A stretch of 64,000 bases of DNA from Parus major. Lineage: Eukaryota > Chordata > Aves > Passeriformes > Paridae. This document shows positions 23,000 to 35,179 of this stretch, in pieces. The stretch lies in contig NC_031773.1 in assembly GCF_001522545.3 (NCBI RefSeq), positions 38,259,188 to 38,323,187 on the forward strand, read 5' to 3'. The notes beneath the pieces are model-generated. The model saw only the letters and a list, made by a program, of their open reading frames with translations, made no database searches and had not been told where the DNA came from. Within the stretch, counting starts at the first letter, position 1; every line of letters begins with the position of its first letter. A program made the position numbers and the translations under genes.

Positions 23000-25900
23000 C
23001 CGCAGCTACTCACACACTATGAAATTGCTTCTTAGGTGGTTGAAGCCACTGGGTTTTTTGAGGATAAGGTATTAGGTGGCTTCCTTCATTTCTCAAATCA
23101 TGAATTCTGTTTCAAACTCTCAAACAAACAACATAACATAAAGGCAATGTATACAAGTACAGATGGTGCTTCCTGAAAATATATACGTGACACTTCAAAA
23201 CACAAAGTTGAGTTTACATAATCCCTATGAACAAGTAGTAAGTAAAAAAAGTACTAAGTGGTAAACTTTCCTAAATCCTCTCATGGCTGAACCTCTTGAG
23301 CCGAGGTACATAAGTCTGTCTTATTTTTCTGAGCTCTCCCTCAGTCATACCAACAATAAATTAGGATATGGAAATCAAATAATAAATTAACCTTCCTATA
23401 TTAAAAATTTTCACTCTTTCCTATGAACTGTCAGCTTGAGTCCACTTTGAATTATTATGAAATTATGACCTCTTCATGGGATAGGTGGTCACTGCTAACT
23501 CTATGCAATGACTTTCAGATGACATAATCTGAGCCTTTCTGTAATTTAAAACTGGAAGAAGCACATAGTCTGTAATGCTGCCTGCCTGACAGTGATCATT
23601 AGGTTCGGGAAGGTTTTAATGACACCTCTAACTACATCACTATTTTGCTTCAAGAGTGTTTGCTTTTACATAAGCTGTCCTCAAAGATTAGAGTATAAAC
23701 TTTTGTTTGTAACAAGGGATCATGGGGAAACTGCCAAGTAGAGAAGCTAAGCACAGGGATTTATTACTTTCACTGAAATCTTTAAAAAACATATAAGTGC
23801 TGTCAAATCTGTATTGCCAAAAGTTGTTTGTACAATGTGCAGAGAAGTTATAAGAAAACAGGCTCACATTTATCTTATTTTCCTCATGCTATTCCAAGAT
23901 ATGATTATTATTTGAGATGGAATAACTAAATTCAGTGCTTCTTAACAGAGAAAAAATGAAAAGTGTGTGTCAAAGATACACCCAGAGATATTATTCATCT
24001 AAAAAACAACAGAAATTTTTACAAAACAGTATAGTTACGAGTTCTGACATTTATTAAATATTCATAATAATGACAGAAAAATTATAAAAGTACTGTATAT
24101 AGAGCATAGTAAACAGCTTCAGTCTTCCCATTGCTGAAACTAATGAGACCTTTACAGCTGCCTCCTTGAAGACCCAAAAGAAGGAATTTTCTTTTAAGGA
24201 CACTATGTGTGAAGGAAAACCTTTCTGGAACCTTACTTGCTGTATTCATACCAAAGAATTAAATAGTGCTGGAACTCTCTAGTGTTACAATAATAATGCA
24301 TTTTCCTGAAATGCATATTGAAATTGCAAAATTGGCTCAGGCTACATTAACTAGGCTTCCTACATCTCAATACAATTTTGTTTGAAACACATATATAATT
24401 TTTTTTCCTCTGAACACTGTAGTAGTGTAAGAATAAAGAGTATCCTTTGACAGGATATCTTGATGTTATTTTATTTGCTTCTTCTTCATTATTCTAGGTG
24501 CATGGATCCATCCATTATTTACTGAGGAGCACAGAATTGTTCATTCTCTCATGAGCTTTTCCAAATGCTTGCCAGTGCATCCAATGCATTTTTAAAAGAT
24601 GCAAATGAAATTATCTACACAGTCCTTCTGTGAGGTAACTCCATTTCATACCTGGAGAATTATCAAAAACAGCTTAAGGCCAAAATTATCCAAAGTACTC
24701 ATTTTTCATAGTGCTAATTGGAAACTCACAAGGTGATTTTTTCAGCATACTTAGTACTTTGATAGCCTTTGCATGCATTTTACCTCTCTAAATGATGAGA
24801 GCAGAGCTCCTCATTCTTTTATGACAAATAGATCTGAGTTCTCTGACATACCCAAATCCACATATTAGCAGTCTCGTTTAAGAGAATTGTACAGCATCTC
24901 ACGAAGGCACTCAGTGGCAGTAGCAAGGACACCCTGCACTCCACTGGGGTGTCACTTATTTTTGGTCAGCCCTCATCTTGTCCTCTGTGCTTCTAAATGG
25001 ATGTAACAGACAGATCACTAACTCATTACTATTATTATTGCATTGCTAATGCTCTTACTTCTATTTGTTCTTTGTAATTCCCACTGTTGTTACCAATTAC
25101 TGTGTCAACAGCCTAGATATATTCTATATTCCCAGACCAAGCTCATTCACCTAAATCAGCTGAGAATGGATGGGTCATGGTGGGCAGAGCAGAACATTAA
25201 TTGACAGTTGCATACTGTGTTTTTTTAAAGTGTGAGAGAACATTAACAAAAATATTTTTTAAATTATGGTTTCTTTATTATACTTAATGAAATTAGAAAA
25301 CATTACATATTTCAAAAAAATAAAAATATCTCTGCTTTAAAGACTTGTTAATATAAAGAATCAAAATATTTTCCCAAGTACCTTTCTGGGCAAAGACTGA
25401 AGTATTTAAAATTCTATTTCCTCTGCAATTTTTCTCTTTAGTAAGCATAGTATAAAAAATTACAGTCTAAACAGTACATAAGGTCTGACAAGACTAGAAG
25501 TAATTAAAAACTGAGTCTTCTAATGGAAAGTAGCAGGCATCTTAAGTACAGGCTTAACTACTTACACCACCTGTAACAAACAATTTTTATTTATAAGAAT
25601 AAAACTCAAATCTGTTGCTCAGTTGTACCACTAGAACACTTTGGGCTTTCATATTTTTCTAATACCTCATGAACATATAAAATTCTATGTAAACCTGTTT
25701 AAAACCTCTTCAAAGCAATATTTTTTATGCTATTATTAGAAAGAGGTTTTTTTTAAAATTATAAAGTACATATTATTTAAAAATAAATGGGAAAAAGCAA
25801 GAGAAATATTCTTTTAGACTATTTGCATGCTTTTTAAGACAAGAACTCACACAAACAGAAACAGCTCGTCAGTAAGTACTTGTAGAGATGTTTCCCACTA

Positions 25901-27085
25901 ATAATACAGCACCTGTTATCTGCACAATGCTCACAGACACACAATTCAATTATTATAGGGTACAAAACCACCTCTTGTAGTGAGAAGAATGTAGGTGAAG
26001 TCAGTTTGTTCTTTGCTTTCTCCAAATTCCCTTCCTTCTGTGAAAGAAAATCAAAATCCTACACAACCAGTGTTTCAGTATCAGAAGATGTTGACTGCTC
26101 TGAGGACAAGGTGAAAATGGTTTTGGTATAATTAGCTGACTTACTTAAACATGAAATGATAATGTGTGAGTAAAAGGTTGTACAATTGTCTCAAACCACA
26201 AATTCAGAACCAAGTAGGAATGACTGGGCGTGTCTTTTCCTGAATTGCCTTGAAGACTTGAAAGGCTGGAATGTGTCTTCCTAAGCTCAGTGGCCAGAGT
26301 TCACAACTGTCTCAAACTTCTTAAAATTGCTTCCAAAATAACATGAAATGCTTTTGGGAGAGAGAGATCAGCCTGGAATCATCTGCTTGCTGACAGGTCT
26401 TTATCAGTACATGGCTCTCACCGCATAGTCACTGCTCATAAATGGTTTGATTTACACCGTGCTTCTGCTTCTGTTTTCATTTGCAGTAAAATGTGTGAGC
26501 ATAAAATTCTGTTAATGAGTCTCAGTAATGCTTTACAACCTTTATTCAATGATGATATATGAATGCTTTATTCAATGATGGTATAAATGAATACAGGAGA
26601 TATACACAGGCACAGAATTCTAGTCCTTCTTTATTCTTTTTAAAAATTCAAGTTCATAAATTCAATATAAGAAAACAATTTTAAAAGAAAATGAGAAAGC
26701 AAATAATAATACCATTTTACAATCTACACTAGTACAACTTTGTTATAAACAAGAATATGGTGATTTAAGTTCATACATATTCAAAATAGAGACAAATATT
26801 TATTTCACTTGCACTGGAATGCTGGAGCCTTTACTTTTATTTTCTCCAGTGAATGAGAGTGAAGATAGAGAAAATGCTTTAGACTGGAAAGTGATGACCT
26901 ACTCAATTGCCTCAATTCAATGAAATATTTATATGTCATAAGCAAGTATAGTTGAACTATGATCTTTTGCATTTTTTCTGTCTGCCTTTGTTTAGAGGCA
27001 GCAGAAAACCATAAGACAAGTGATTATGTTATGTTCTGAACTGGTTTGGATAGATAAATGAAAGAATAGATATAAACATAATTAA
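23000..27085. other. Unique AT-rich sequence, no gene recognised
   Basis: About 4 kb without recognisable genes or transposons. The only open frame of note is 63 codons on minus at 25834-26025. A small tandem duplication is listed separately at 26540-26592. Confidence 0.5.
26540..26592. repeat. Tandem duplication, about 26 bp, two copies
   Basis: Two adjacent units both start 'ctttattcaatgatg' and continue 'atatatgaatg' or 'gtataaatgaat'. They differ at two or three positions, so the duplication is not very recent. Confidence 0.85.
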
Positions 27086-27087
27086 AG

Positions 27088-27385
27088 AAGGGTTTTGGTT
27101 GGAAGAAACCTTAAAGATCATCTGGTTCCAAACCTCTGCCATGGGCAGGAACACCTTCCACTAGACCAGGTTACTCAAAGCACCATCCAACCTTGAAGAC
27201 TTCCAGGAATGGGACACACACAACTTCTCTTGAAAATCTGTTAAGTGCCTCACCACCCGCATTGGGAAAAATGTCTTCCTTACATTCAGTCTAAATCCAC
27301 CTGCTTTTAGTTTAAAGCCATTGCACCTTGTGCTGTCACTGCAAGCCCTGGTTAAAAGTCCCTCTCCAGCTTTCTTATAAGCCCT
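27088..27385 (-). mobile_element. CR1 LINE 3'-end fragment, antisense
   Basis: Plus-strand landmarks are 'ttggttggaagaaacct', 'taaagatcatctggttcc', 'tgccatgggcaggaacacct', 'ccactagaccaggtt', 'ttccaggaatggg', 'cattgggaaaaatgtcttcc' and 'agtttaaagccattgcacct'. Together these are the reverse complement of the last 300 bp of an avian CR1. The octamer tail itself is eroded at the 27088 end. The truncated 5' end abuts an LTR fragment of opposite strand at 27388. The 173-codon minus-strand open frame (27161-27682), among the longest in the window, runs across both repeats and is not a gene. Confidence 0.93.
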
Positions 27386-27387
27386 CT

Positions 27388-27695
27388 GTTTTAATTTTTG
27401 CTGAGCAGTGCTCAGACAGCATCGAGGCTTTTCCTGCCCCTCACACTGCCCCACCATGCACAAGGAGCTGGGATGGGACCCAGCCAGGACAGATGACACC
27501 AACTGACCAAAGGGGTATTCCAGAACAAATGGCTCCATGCTCAGCATATAAAGCTGCAAGAGGAAGAAAGAAGGGAGAACATTTTCAGTGTTGTGGTGTT
27601 TGTCTTGCCAAAACACCGTTATGTGTGATGGAGCCCTGCTCCCCGGGAGATGGCCGAGCACCTGCCTGCCCATCAGAACCAATGACTGGATATTA
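27388..27695 (+). mobile_element. Endogenous retrovirus LTR fragment (family A)
   Basis: Plus-strand landmarks are 'tgctgagcagtgctcagaca', 'ttttcctgcccctcacac', 'ggacagatgacacc', 'actgaccaaaggggtattcc', a TATA box within 'ctcagcatataaagctg', 'tgtttgtcttgcc', 'gatggagccctgct' and 'cacctgcctgccc'. The same ordered landmarks occur at 49653-50040 and, more diverged, at 45530-45800. Compared with the 49.65 kb copy, the first about 105 bp of the LTR are missing, at the junction with the CR1. The distal U5 end is also missing. No internal retroviral genes are present. The family resembles ERVL-type passerine LTRs from memory. Confidence 0.88.
27547..27552 (+). promoter_or_regulatory. TATA box of the LTR
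   Basis: TATAAA occurs in the U3 part of the LTR at the position where related LTRs have it. In the copy at 49653 the equivalent site is mutated ('gtacacaaagctg'), so only this copy keeps a canonical TATA. Confidence 0.7.
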
Positions 27696-29823
27696 CGGTG
27701 TGGCTATTTCTGTGGTAAATTGCATTCTGAATTTATGACTGCATTCCAGGTAACTAAAAGGTATAGAAGTTTGATTTGTTCATTTTTGTAAAAAATGCAG
27801 CAGGAGCACACTCATATATAATCATATAGTCCAAGTCCACTCAGTCCTTCTTACATAGTATGTCATTCAGAGCAGTACCTACCACAACATGCAGTCATAG
27901 ACTACATTTTTCACTTTCAGTGGAATGTATCTTTTCTTTTATTGTGACAAATATGCCATTTTTATTGAAAGTTTCGGTCTCTCTGGCATTTCATGTTTCA
28001 CATTTCATAGATACAGCTTGGGAATGAGCTCACTGAGTCAAAAAGGCAGTCTGGAAGGAAAATATTCAAGGCAGTTTTTTTATTTCAGCGTCCTTGTGAA
28101 CATGTGTTTTGTTGTGGTTTTTTGTTACTGTTTTTATTAAGGATCTACAAGAGACACAGTAATTATAGTCTTCAGCTAGAAAATACATTGTTGTACAATC
28201 ATGCAAAGGCTTTCTTTTCAAGGCTGTAGTTCAGTAAAATTACCCTTTTGTAGTTTCAAGAATGCTATAATTTGTATTAAAATTTTCAACAATTTAAAAA
28301 ATATAAAGCAACTAAATTCTTCATGAGACCTATGGTATAATCCTGTGGCAAGAGTAGAGCAAGAAAAGAATGACAATACTGGCTCAGGACCTAAAATTGG
28401 ACTTAACATCTATCTTGTTTTCAGCTCTAGTCAGTAGTGGTAGCTCAGAGAAAGGGAGAAAAAAGAAACCCTTGTAGAGCTTTCTCCTTTGAGCAGCTTC
28501 CTGGTCCAAAGAAAGGTTTTAGAAAGGAGGCCAAGGGAATTATTATATTCACAGAGAATTATATTCACACGTCATGCAATGTGCTGCATCCAGACACTGA
28601 GGCTGCACTCATCTCTACAAAAGCTGCAGAAATACAGAAAGGTTAAAAAATGCCATCAGTCAACTTGACATTGGGGATAACACCACAAAACCAAAAAAAG
28701 AAACAGAAACTATGAGATGATAGTGACAAAACCAGAGGAGTACACCTACCTGCTAGGCTAACTCCTGGTACATACCTACACTAACAAAATGGGCTGTGTT
28801 ATAGGCACAGGCACTTTTCAAACATTCCAGCTCCTGTCTTTTTAAACTTCGGAGGAAGAGCTGTCTTATGCAACTTGCTTCATCTACTTTACTCAACCAG
28901 CAAATGCAGGCTGTCAGCCTGATGTTCTCATGAGGTTTGTGCATGGCTTCTTCACTGGGGCAAAACAAGAAATGAGGATTCTCCAGGGACATGGAAGGCA
29001 GTGGAGGCAGTCAGGAACCCAAACAACTGGTGCCCCTGGGCTGGGCACAGGCACAGCCATCCCTCACCATTGGCAGTCACCTTCAGCTGGAAAAAGCCTG
29101 AGAATGAGCCAGGAAGGCTGGGGGGAAAGGAAAAGCACAGACAGATGGAGGCAGAAACTGAAGTCTCTGTTTTCAGGGTCAGATAATCCAACTATCTGTA
29201 TGGTAGAGCTCGACCTACATTTGGCAGTTCACTAAGCCATCCTTGCTAATGTCACAGACTTCAGTCTCTGAAGTGATGTTGCCATGACCACTTCCCTTGA
29301 TAATTTATTCCACGGTCCAGTTGCTTCTGCTGTTTTTCAAAATGGAACTGTAAGTTAGAGAGTGTTAATACACAAAGACTTGAGCATGCTTCTTCTGGAT
29401 GGGAAAATTCTAACTGGGATGCTGGGGCTTCTCTATTTGAGTAAGAATAAATGTTCCTATAGTGAAACCAGAATTAATTTTTGATAACTAAGAAAATTTT
29501 AGTGGATTCAGTTCCAGAGGATAGATGTAATTATTCATTTTCTTTCATTGTAAATGACTGACAAGTACATTTACAGTTATTATTCAGAGCCCTCAATTGG
29601 TTTACCAATAATTATCTTTATTTTGAAACAAGACAATTAGGAGACATATCTGTGATTTAATAACAGAGTCTGCTTCATTTTAGACATCTCTGGGGACAGC
29701 TGCTACCATCATTTTCCAGTTCAATTATATATATTTAAATACCTTAGAGATACTGAAAATCAGCTGAAGAATTATTCTATATTAAGCTATACAATTGGGC
29801 AGAAAAAAATGTGTGTGAGTGTT

Positions 29824-29845
29824 CACATGTGCACGCATGCACACG
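29824..29845. repeat. Alternating purine-pyrimidine tract
   Basis: Twenty-two consecutive bases alternate strictly between pyrimidine and purine, mixing CA, TG and CG steps, preceded at 29810-29820 by a short GT run. Such sequence can adopt Z-DNA under supercoiling. Confidence 0.75.
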
Positions 29846-30599
29846 GTTGCAAATTTTTCTTTATTACCATCTGTCCTCTTCCCACACTAGAATTAATCTG
29901 GTTGCAAGTAAATAAATATATAAACTCCATGTTTAATTTTTGTCCTAATTCACTAGAAACCTAGGATTGAAATTTATTATAATTTTCATACAGATAGACC
30001 TTGAAAGACTTAAAGGGGGGAAAAACATAAAAGTCAATTTATTTTAACATTTTGGTGAGGCTAGAAAAAAGATTGACCCTCCTGAGATTCAGAGTGCAGC
30101 TATATGATCTTCCTTCATGGGACAATGGAAATTTTGGGGGCCCATAACTTCCACTTTAGATGAGTTCCAAAAGTGTTTTCCAGTTTCTGTAGCAATTCAT
30201 CCTTTGTTAATTTGTCACTATTTTTCTGGGCTCTCACTGCTAAGATTTTCTTCTGTTCCCATTACTTTTGTTCTCGTATTTTTTTGTGCAATGGTGATAT
30301 CTCCTTGCATCCTGCATTTGTTAAAGCAAAGAATTTCATCTTTTTTTAGTCTGCATGTAGAAAACACTTCAATCTTATCAGCACAGCAATCTTTTTGTAT
30401 CCTTCTGCAGTTCTAACATAATTCTTCAGCAGAATTATACATAGAATTCAGATCATGGGAGGATATTGTTATTTTCATGGCTTCAAATCATCTTGTAATC
30501 AGCTGGTGTTTCTTTGTTGTATTTCTGATTAAATCCAGCTGAACTCCTGACATTAAAAAAAAAATACAGTTTTTGTTTTCCAGAAACAGAAAATTGCAT

Positions 30600-31180
30600 T
30601 TTGTCTTGTTTAATTTCAATTAAGAAATAATTTGGCTCAAAGGAATTGAGTACTTTGTCTCTCCCTGAGGTTTACAGTTAAGCAAGACTGTACACACCTG
30701 AAAGTAATTAGGAACCAATACATTCATTGTAGAGTGGTGTAAAAATTATGTGAGTATTAATTGCTTGCCTGATTTAGCCTTACGTTTTGATTTATGATGG
30801 ATTTATGTTGCTGAAACCATCCCCTTGGTCTGTTACCTGACAACAGCTGCTCAATGAGCAATCTGTTTGTTACAAATTTCTCTCAGTCCATTTACTGTCC
30901 TTGTTCCAAACATATTCCTATGTGAGCAGCCCTGGGTAATAAATCGTATTTATGCTTCATCTTTGCATTGAAACAAAATGACACAAACATCTGGGAACAG
31001 ATACAATATTCAATGCTTTTTCAACAAAATGTATTATTGACACTGCACCTGTTCTCTAATGCAAACAATTCTTTTTTCAAAAAGTGACATTTAACTCTGG
31101 TACATTAAAGCTTTAAAGGGCTAAGATTTAACCTTCATAAGCAAGGGGAAAGAGCTGTATTATGCAGTTAATTACATTCT
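30600..31180. other. Candidate conserved non-coding element
   Basis: This block lacks simple repeats and has evenly mixed composition. It is dense in developmental transcription-factor-like words: TAATTA at 30705-30710, several ATTAATT/ACAAT-type words, and CAGCTG at 30844-30849 overlapping the inverted repeat 'gctcaatgagc'. This texture is typical of deeply conserved vertebrate enhancers, but conservation cannot be shown from one sequence. It has no long open frame. Confidence 0.2.
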
Positions 31181-34100
31181 TCTCAACAGGAATGATCACA
31201 GATAGGGAGCACATGGGAAAAAATAAAATGTAGAACTTTCTGCTGAGTCCCAAATAGGATTTCTATTTCCTAAAGCAGAAATTAGGAGTATTGCTTTTAC
31301 TTTTACATAGAGGTACTTCAGTACAAACCTTAAAATATTTTTTTGCTGAAATATTCCTTTCTAGATTTTTCTTCCTTTTGTTACTGTATGTTGGGGGTTT
31401 TTTTTGTTTTGTTTCTTTTATAATTGTCATATTATTTCCTCATCACAATTGGAAAAAAAATACATATATCACTTACTGTCCCCATTGTTATCAATGGTAA
31501 GAGTTTTCTGTTTTAGTAGCATGGAAAAAACATAGTTCAAATTGGAAGGGCAGAGAGCAAAGAGAGCACAGCGTCTCTGTTACAGAAAGGGGGTCCAGGA
31601 CTTGCACAGAACTCCATGACATCAAGGGAAGGCCCTCATAGCTTATTACAGTAAAGAGACAGTGAAAAATGGGTGAAGTCTGAAACAGCACCACTGTCTT
31701 TGAAAGCAATTCCTGCACAAAATTTCCTAGAATTTTCTCATTCACAGCATGAGATTGTATGCTGTGAAGCTAGGTCTCAGAAGCAGAAAAACCCATGCAA
31801 TTTAACAATCCTGAGGAAATCTTGTGGGGTATGGATGCAAAGGAGTCTTCCAAGGCTGACATTGTAATCTTCTTTTAAGTCAAAGAGAAGACTATTGGGT
31901 CAACTGTAATATCAGCCTTTTAGGGGAAATTTTTCTGCTGTTAAATATTTTCCCATGTAAAGGCCTAACCTTTACTGATTTTGCCATATTAAAAACTTGA
32001 TGTAATGTAGTTTTTCTAAGAAAATGAATAAGCACTACAGAGTAAATGCTGAAGCATCATTATTAAAATTATTCTGAAATTCCCTCATCTTGCACAACAG
32101 TAGACATTTCTTTCTACTTGAAAGGGATGTTTAAACTTTTAAGGCTTTTCATCTTTCCACCCTGCCAGACTTTCTATCAGGCACATCATCTGCAATTCTC
32201 CTAGGAGCCACTACTTGTCAGTCAGAAAACACCCAACAGAATGCAATCACACCCATTTAATAGAGGAACAGAAATAATTTACATAAGTGGTCAAACAGAA
32301 AACTCAAATTTCAAGTATTTCCAGAGATACAGCCTAGAGATTCAGATAGAATCCTTTCTTCTTCTCCCACTTTTTTCCCCATATCATCATAACCTAAAAT
32401 AAACCCTAAATACCTAAGAAAATTGCATATTCATTTGAGAATATTTTTATAGTCACACCTAAATTGTTAAACACTGGAGATTTCCATTCACCACACCAGT
32501 GAGGTCCTTTCAAAAGACAAAACAAATTCATATTCTCCTTTTATTTAAAAGCTAATCTACACACAGAGGCACAAGAGGAAAATTAAACTTTTTTTGCTTT
32601 GCAAAAAATTTTGGTTAAATACCAAGGATAATCTGGTAAGACTATCTCATCCAGGTAAGATAATTTTAAATTTTCTGTTTTGAAAAAATCTATTTATAAA
32701 GATAAGTATCGCATGTTTAGATAAAGCTATACTCTCCAGTGAAGATAATCTAAGATAAAAGAGGCATGTTTGGCATTTTTCTGGTTCTCAATCTTGAAAC
32801 TGTGAAATATCAGATAAAGAACCACATTTGTTACGGGAAAAAAGTCTTCTGAGTTGTAGGATACTCTGTACATTCCTGAGCTGTTTTGCAGAAGCTCCTG
32901 AAAAGGCAGTAATTTTATTTCTACATAGTCTTTTTTTACCAAGTTACAGTATTTTCTCTGTGATAGGTTGAAGAATTTAAGATGCATTAAGATTGTGATG
33001 TCCTTCTGACAATCTCAGAAAATCTGAGAAACTGGAAATTTCACCCATCTTTTCTGAGTCATTGCTCAGTGCTCAACAGCAAGGTCCTCTTCTCTTGCAT
33101 ATCTTGTCAGTACGCTGATGTAACACCAGTTTGAAATCAGAGTGATGCTTAGTTTAACTTTTTTCTGGTTACTGTACATTTCCACAGTATGCATGGCATG
33201 TTTCAAGAATAACAGGAGGCACTGACTGACACCAGTTTATTAAATTTTACTCCAGAAAGGAGCAGAATAGGTCAACAAGCAGTGACAAAATAGATTACAG
33301 CAAAAAACACTTGTTCCAGTACAAATCTTTCATCTCCCCTCTGCCAATTCACTTCTCATGAACATCAGTGCAGTAGTTGCTTCCATCCACACTGACAGCT
33401 GACACATACAAGACAACATCATTATTCTGCAGAGATTCTAGTATAAGTGCACATGAGAAGCACTCGAGTGAAGCAGTAAGTATGTTTAAGTGAACAGTAA
33501 GAATATATATTTTACTGAACAGTATGAATTCTTGGAAGGAAACCCTAAGTATATGTCTAAGTTCATGGTTCTTTCAATTGTTTCTTTACAGAAGTATTTT
33601 AAAACATCTTGAAGCAGAAATCGTTTACTAGTGATGTAAGAAACCCTGTAGACATTGAACTGCAAAAACAGTGTGTTTTTTACTTGTCCTGATAGCTTTG
33701 ATTTACAGCTCTGGAGAAAGGTTACAGAATTTTGCTGACTTCCCCTGGCTGAATATCATGTCACTGGTCTTAGAGAAAAAGAATAAATGCTTAAAACAAA
33801 ACTATCCTACTGGAAAAGGAAATTTTTACGATGTGTTTCATAGCCATCATTCACATGGAACAAGTTTGCTATTGTTTTAAAGGAACACAGATGCCACAAT
33901 AAAAACAAACAGCAGCCATAGTCAATAAAATGGTAGCTGCAATATAAGAAATTTATGGTTTAAGGTTAAACTCACTTCTCTTCTTCAGGGATCTTTCAGT
34001 CATTACAGAAAATCACTGTGAATCACATTTTCAAAGCAAATAACTAGTAAATGAGCTGTGCAAATTCAGGGGGGTCCAATTTGCTACTGAAACATTTATT

Positions 34101-35085
34101 TTCAAAAAGTGGCTGTTCTTCTGTTTGTGACAACCCCTAATCATTTCTTACAATTCAATCATAAATATACACTTATGTACTGTAATTATTTCTTCCTTTT
34201 TTTTTTTTTTATTACTTGTGTTCTGTGTGTCTTTAGAGGTTGTGGTTCCAGCAGGATTGGAATATTGCTTCAGTTTAAGAACACATGTCACTGCTTAGGG
34301 AATTGGGTATGGTATACTCACAAGAAAAAACACCTGTATTTGAAAAATATATTTTTTAATCTGTTCTAATATTTTGCTGTTATATTTTATAGTACTACTG
34401 CAATTTTTACAGTCTTTGAGCCACCTGCACATTTCCTCTTCCCCCAATAACAAGATTTTTAAGGTCTATTATTTATAGATGCCTCTATGTTTGCCATGTA
34501 GTCAAAGTTCAGTTAAATGACTGACAAGCTGACCATTTCAACTAAAATACTATATGTTTCTGATAACTGCATAAAATGTAGAGTTTAGAATTATCAGGTA
34601 TTAGAAGAGAAGTCAATAATCTACAATCCCTAACAATTTGCATTATAAAAGTTCCTCTTCTTTCCAGTGTAAGCAAACACCATTTTTTTTATGCTAACTA
34701 GTAGTTACTGGTTAGCAACTAACCCGTAGTTATTACAACTTATAAAATAAATTTATTCACAGATTTGTCTTAGTTCAATTATTAATTACTAATGTCACAA
34801 AGTAGACAGTTAATTTTTCTCACTTTCAATCCTCCAGATTCCTGGAATTTTCCAAAAAAGACTAAACATTGCAAGGTCAGATTCCCAGGACCCTCAGGCA
34901 GCATCAGAGTGTACTACTTTGAGAACTGCAGAACACAGCTATACCTTTTAAAAGGGGGAAATAAAGAAGGGAAAGACATAAAAAAGCTGTATTAGAAGGG
35001 TGCTTCCTTACACTTTGTCAAGAAGGGGACTGAATGGTTCATTAACTGAAGCAAAACTTGACTAATGGCTTTCCTTCATATGTAC

Positions 35086-35175
35086 AAGTATATGTATATG
35101 TATATATATATGTATATATATATATAATTTTATATGTGTATGTATGTGGAGGTGTGTGGGGGTGCGTGTGCATAT
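35086..35175. repeat. Compound (TA)n/(TATG)n/(TG)n microsatellite
   Basis: TATG and TA units pass into TATG, then into G-rich GTGTG sequence ending 'gtgcgtgtgcata'. The 83-codon tyrosine- and valine-rich open frame across it is an artefact of the repeat. Confidence 0.9.
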
Positions 35176-35179
35176 TTTT

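Larger units (their letters stand above)
27700..35070. other. Unique sequence, no gene recognised; possible conserved non-coding blocks
   Basis: No gene or classifiable repeat was recognised in about 7.4 kb. Slightly GC-richer patches at 28430-28650 and 28960-29230 hold overlapping short open frames on both strands without motifs. 30600-31180 is free of simple repeats and dense in homeodomain-, E-box- and SOX-like sites. An alternating purine-pyrimidine tract lies near 29824-29845. A T run sits at 34195-34211. Confidence 0.5.

Noticed and set aside
27161..27682. 173-codon minus-strand open frame as a gene
   Set aside because: It runs through an antisense LTR fragment and a CR1 3' end. It exists only because of the joint of the two repeats and matches no protein.
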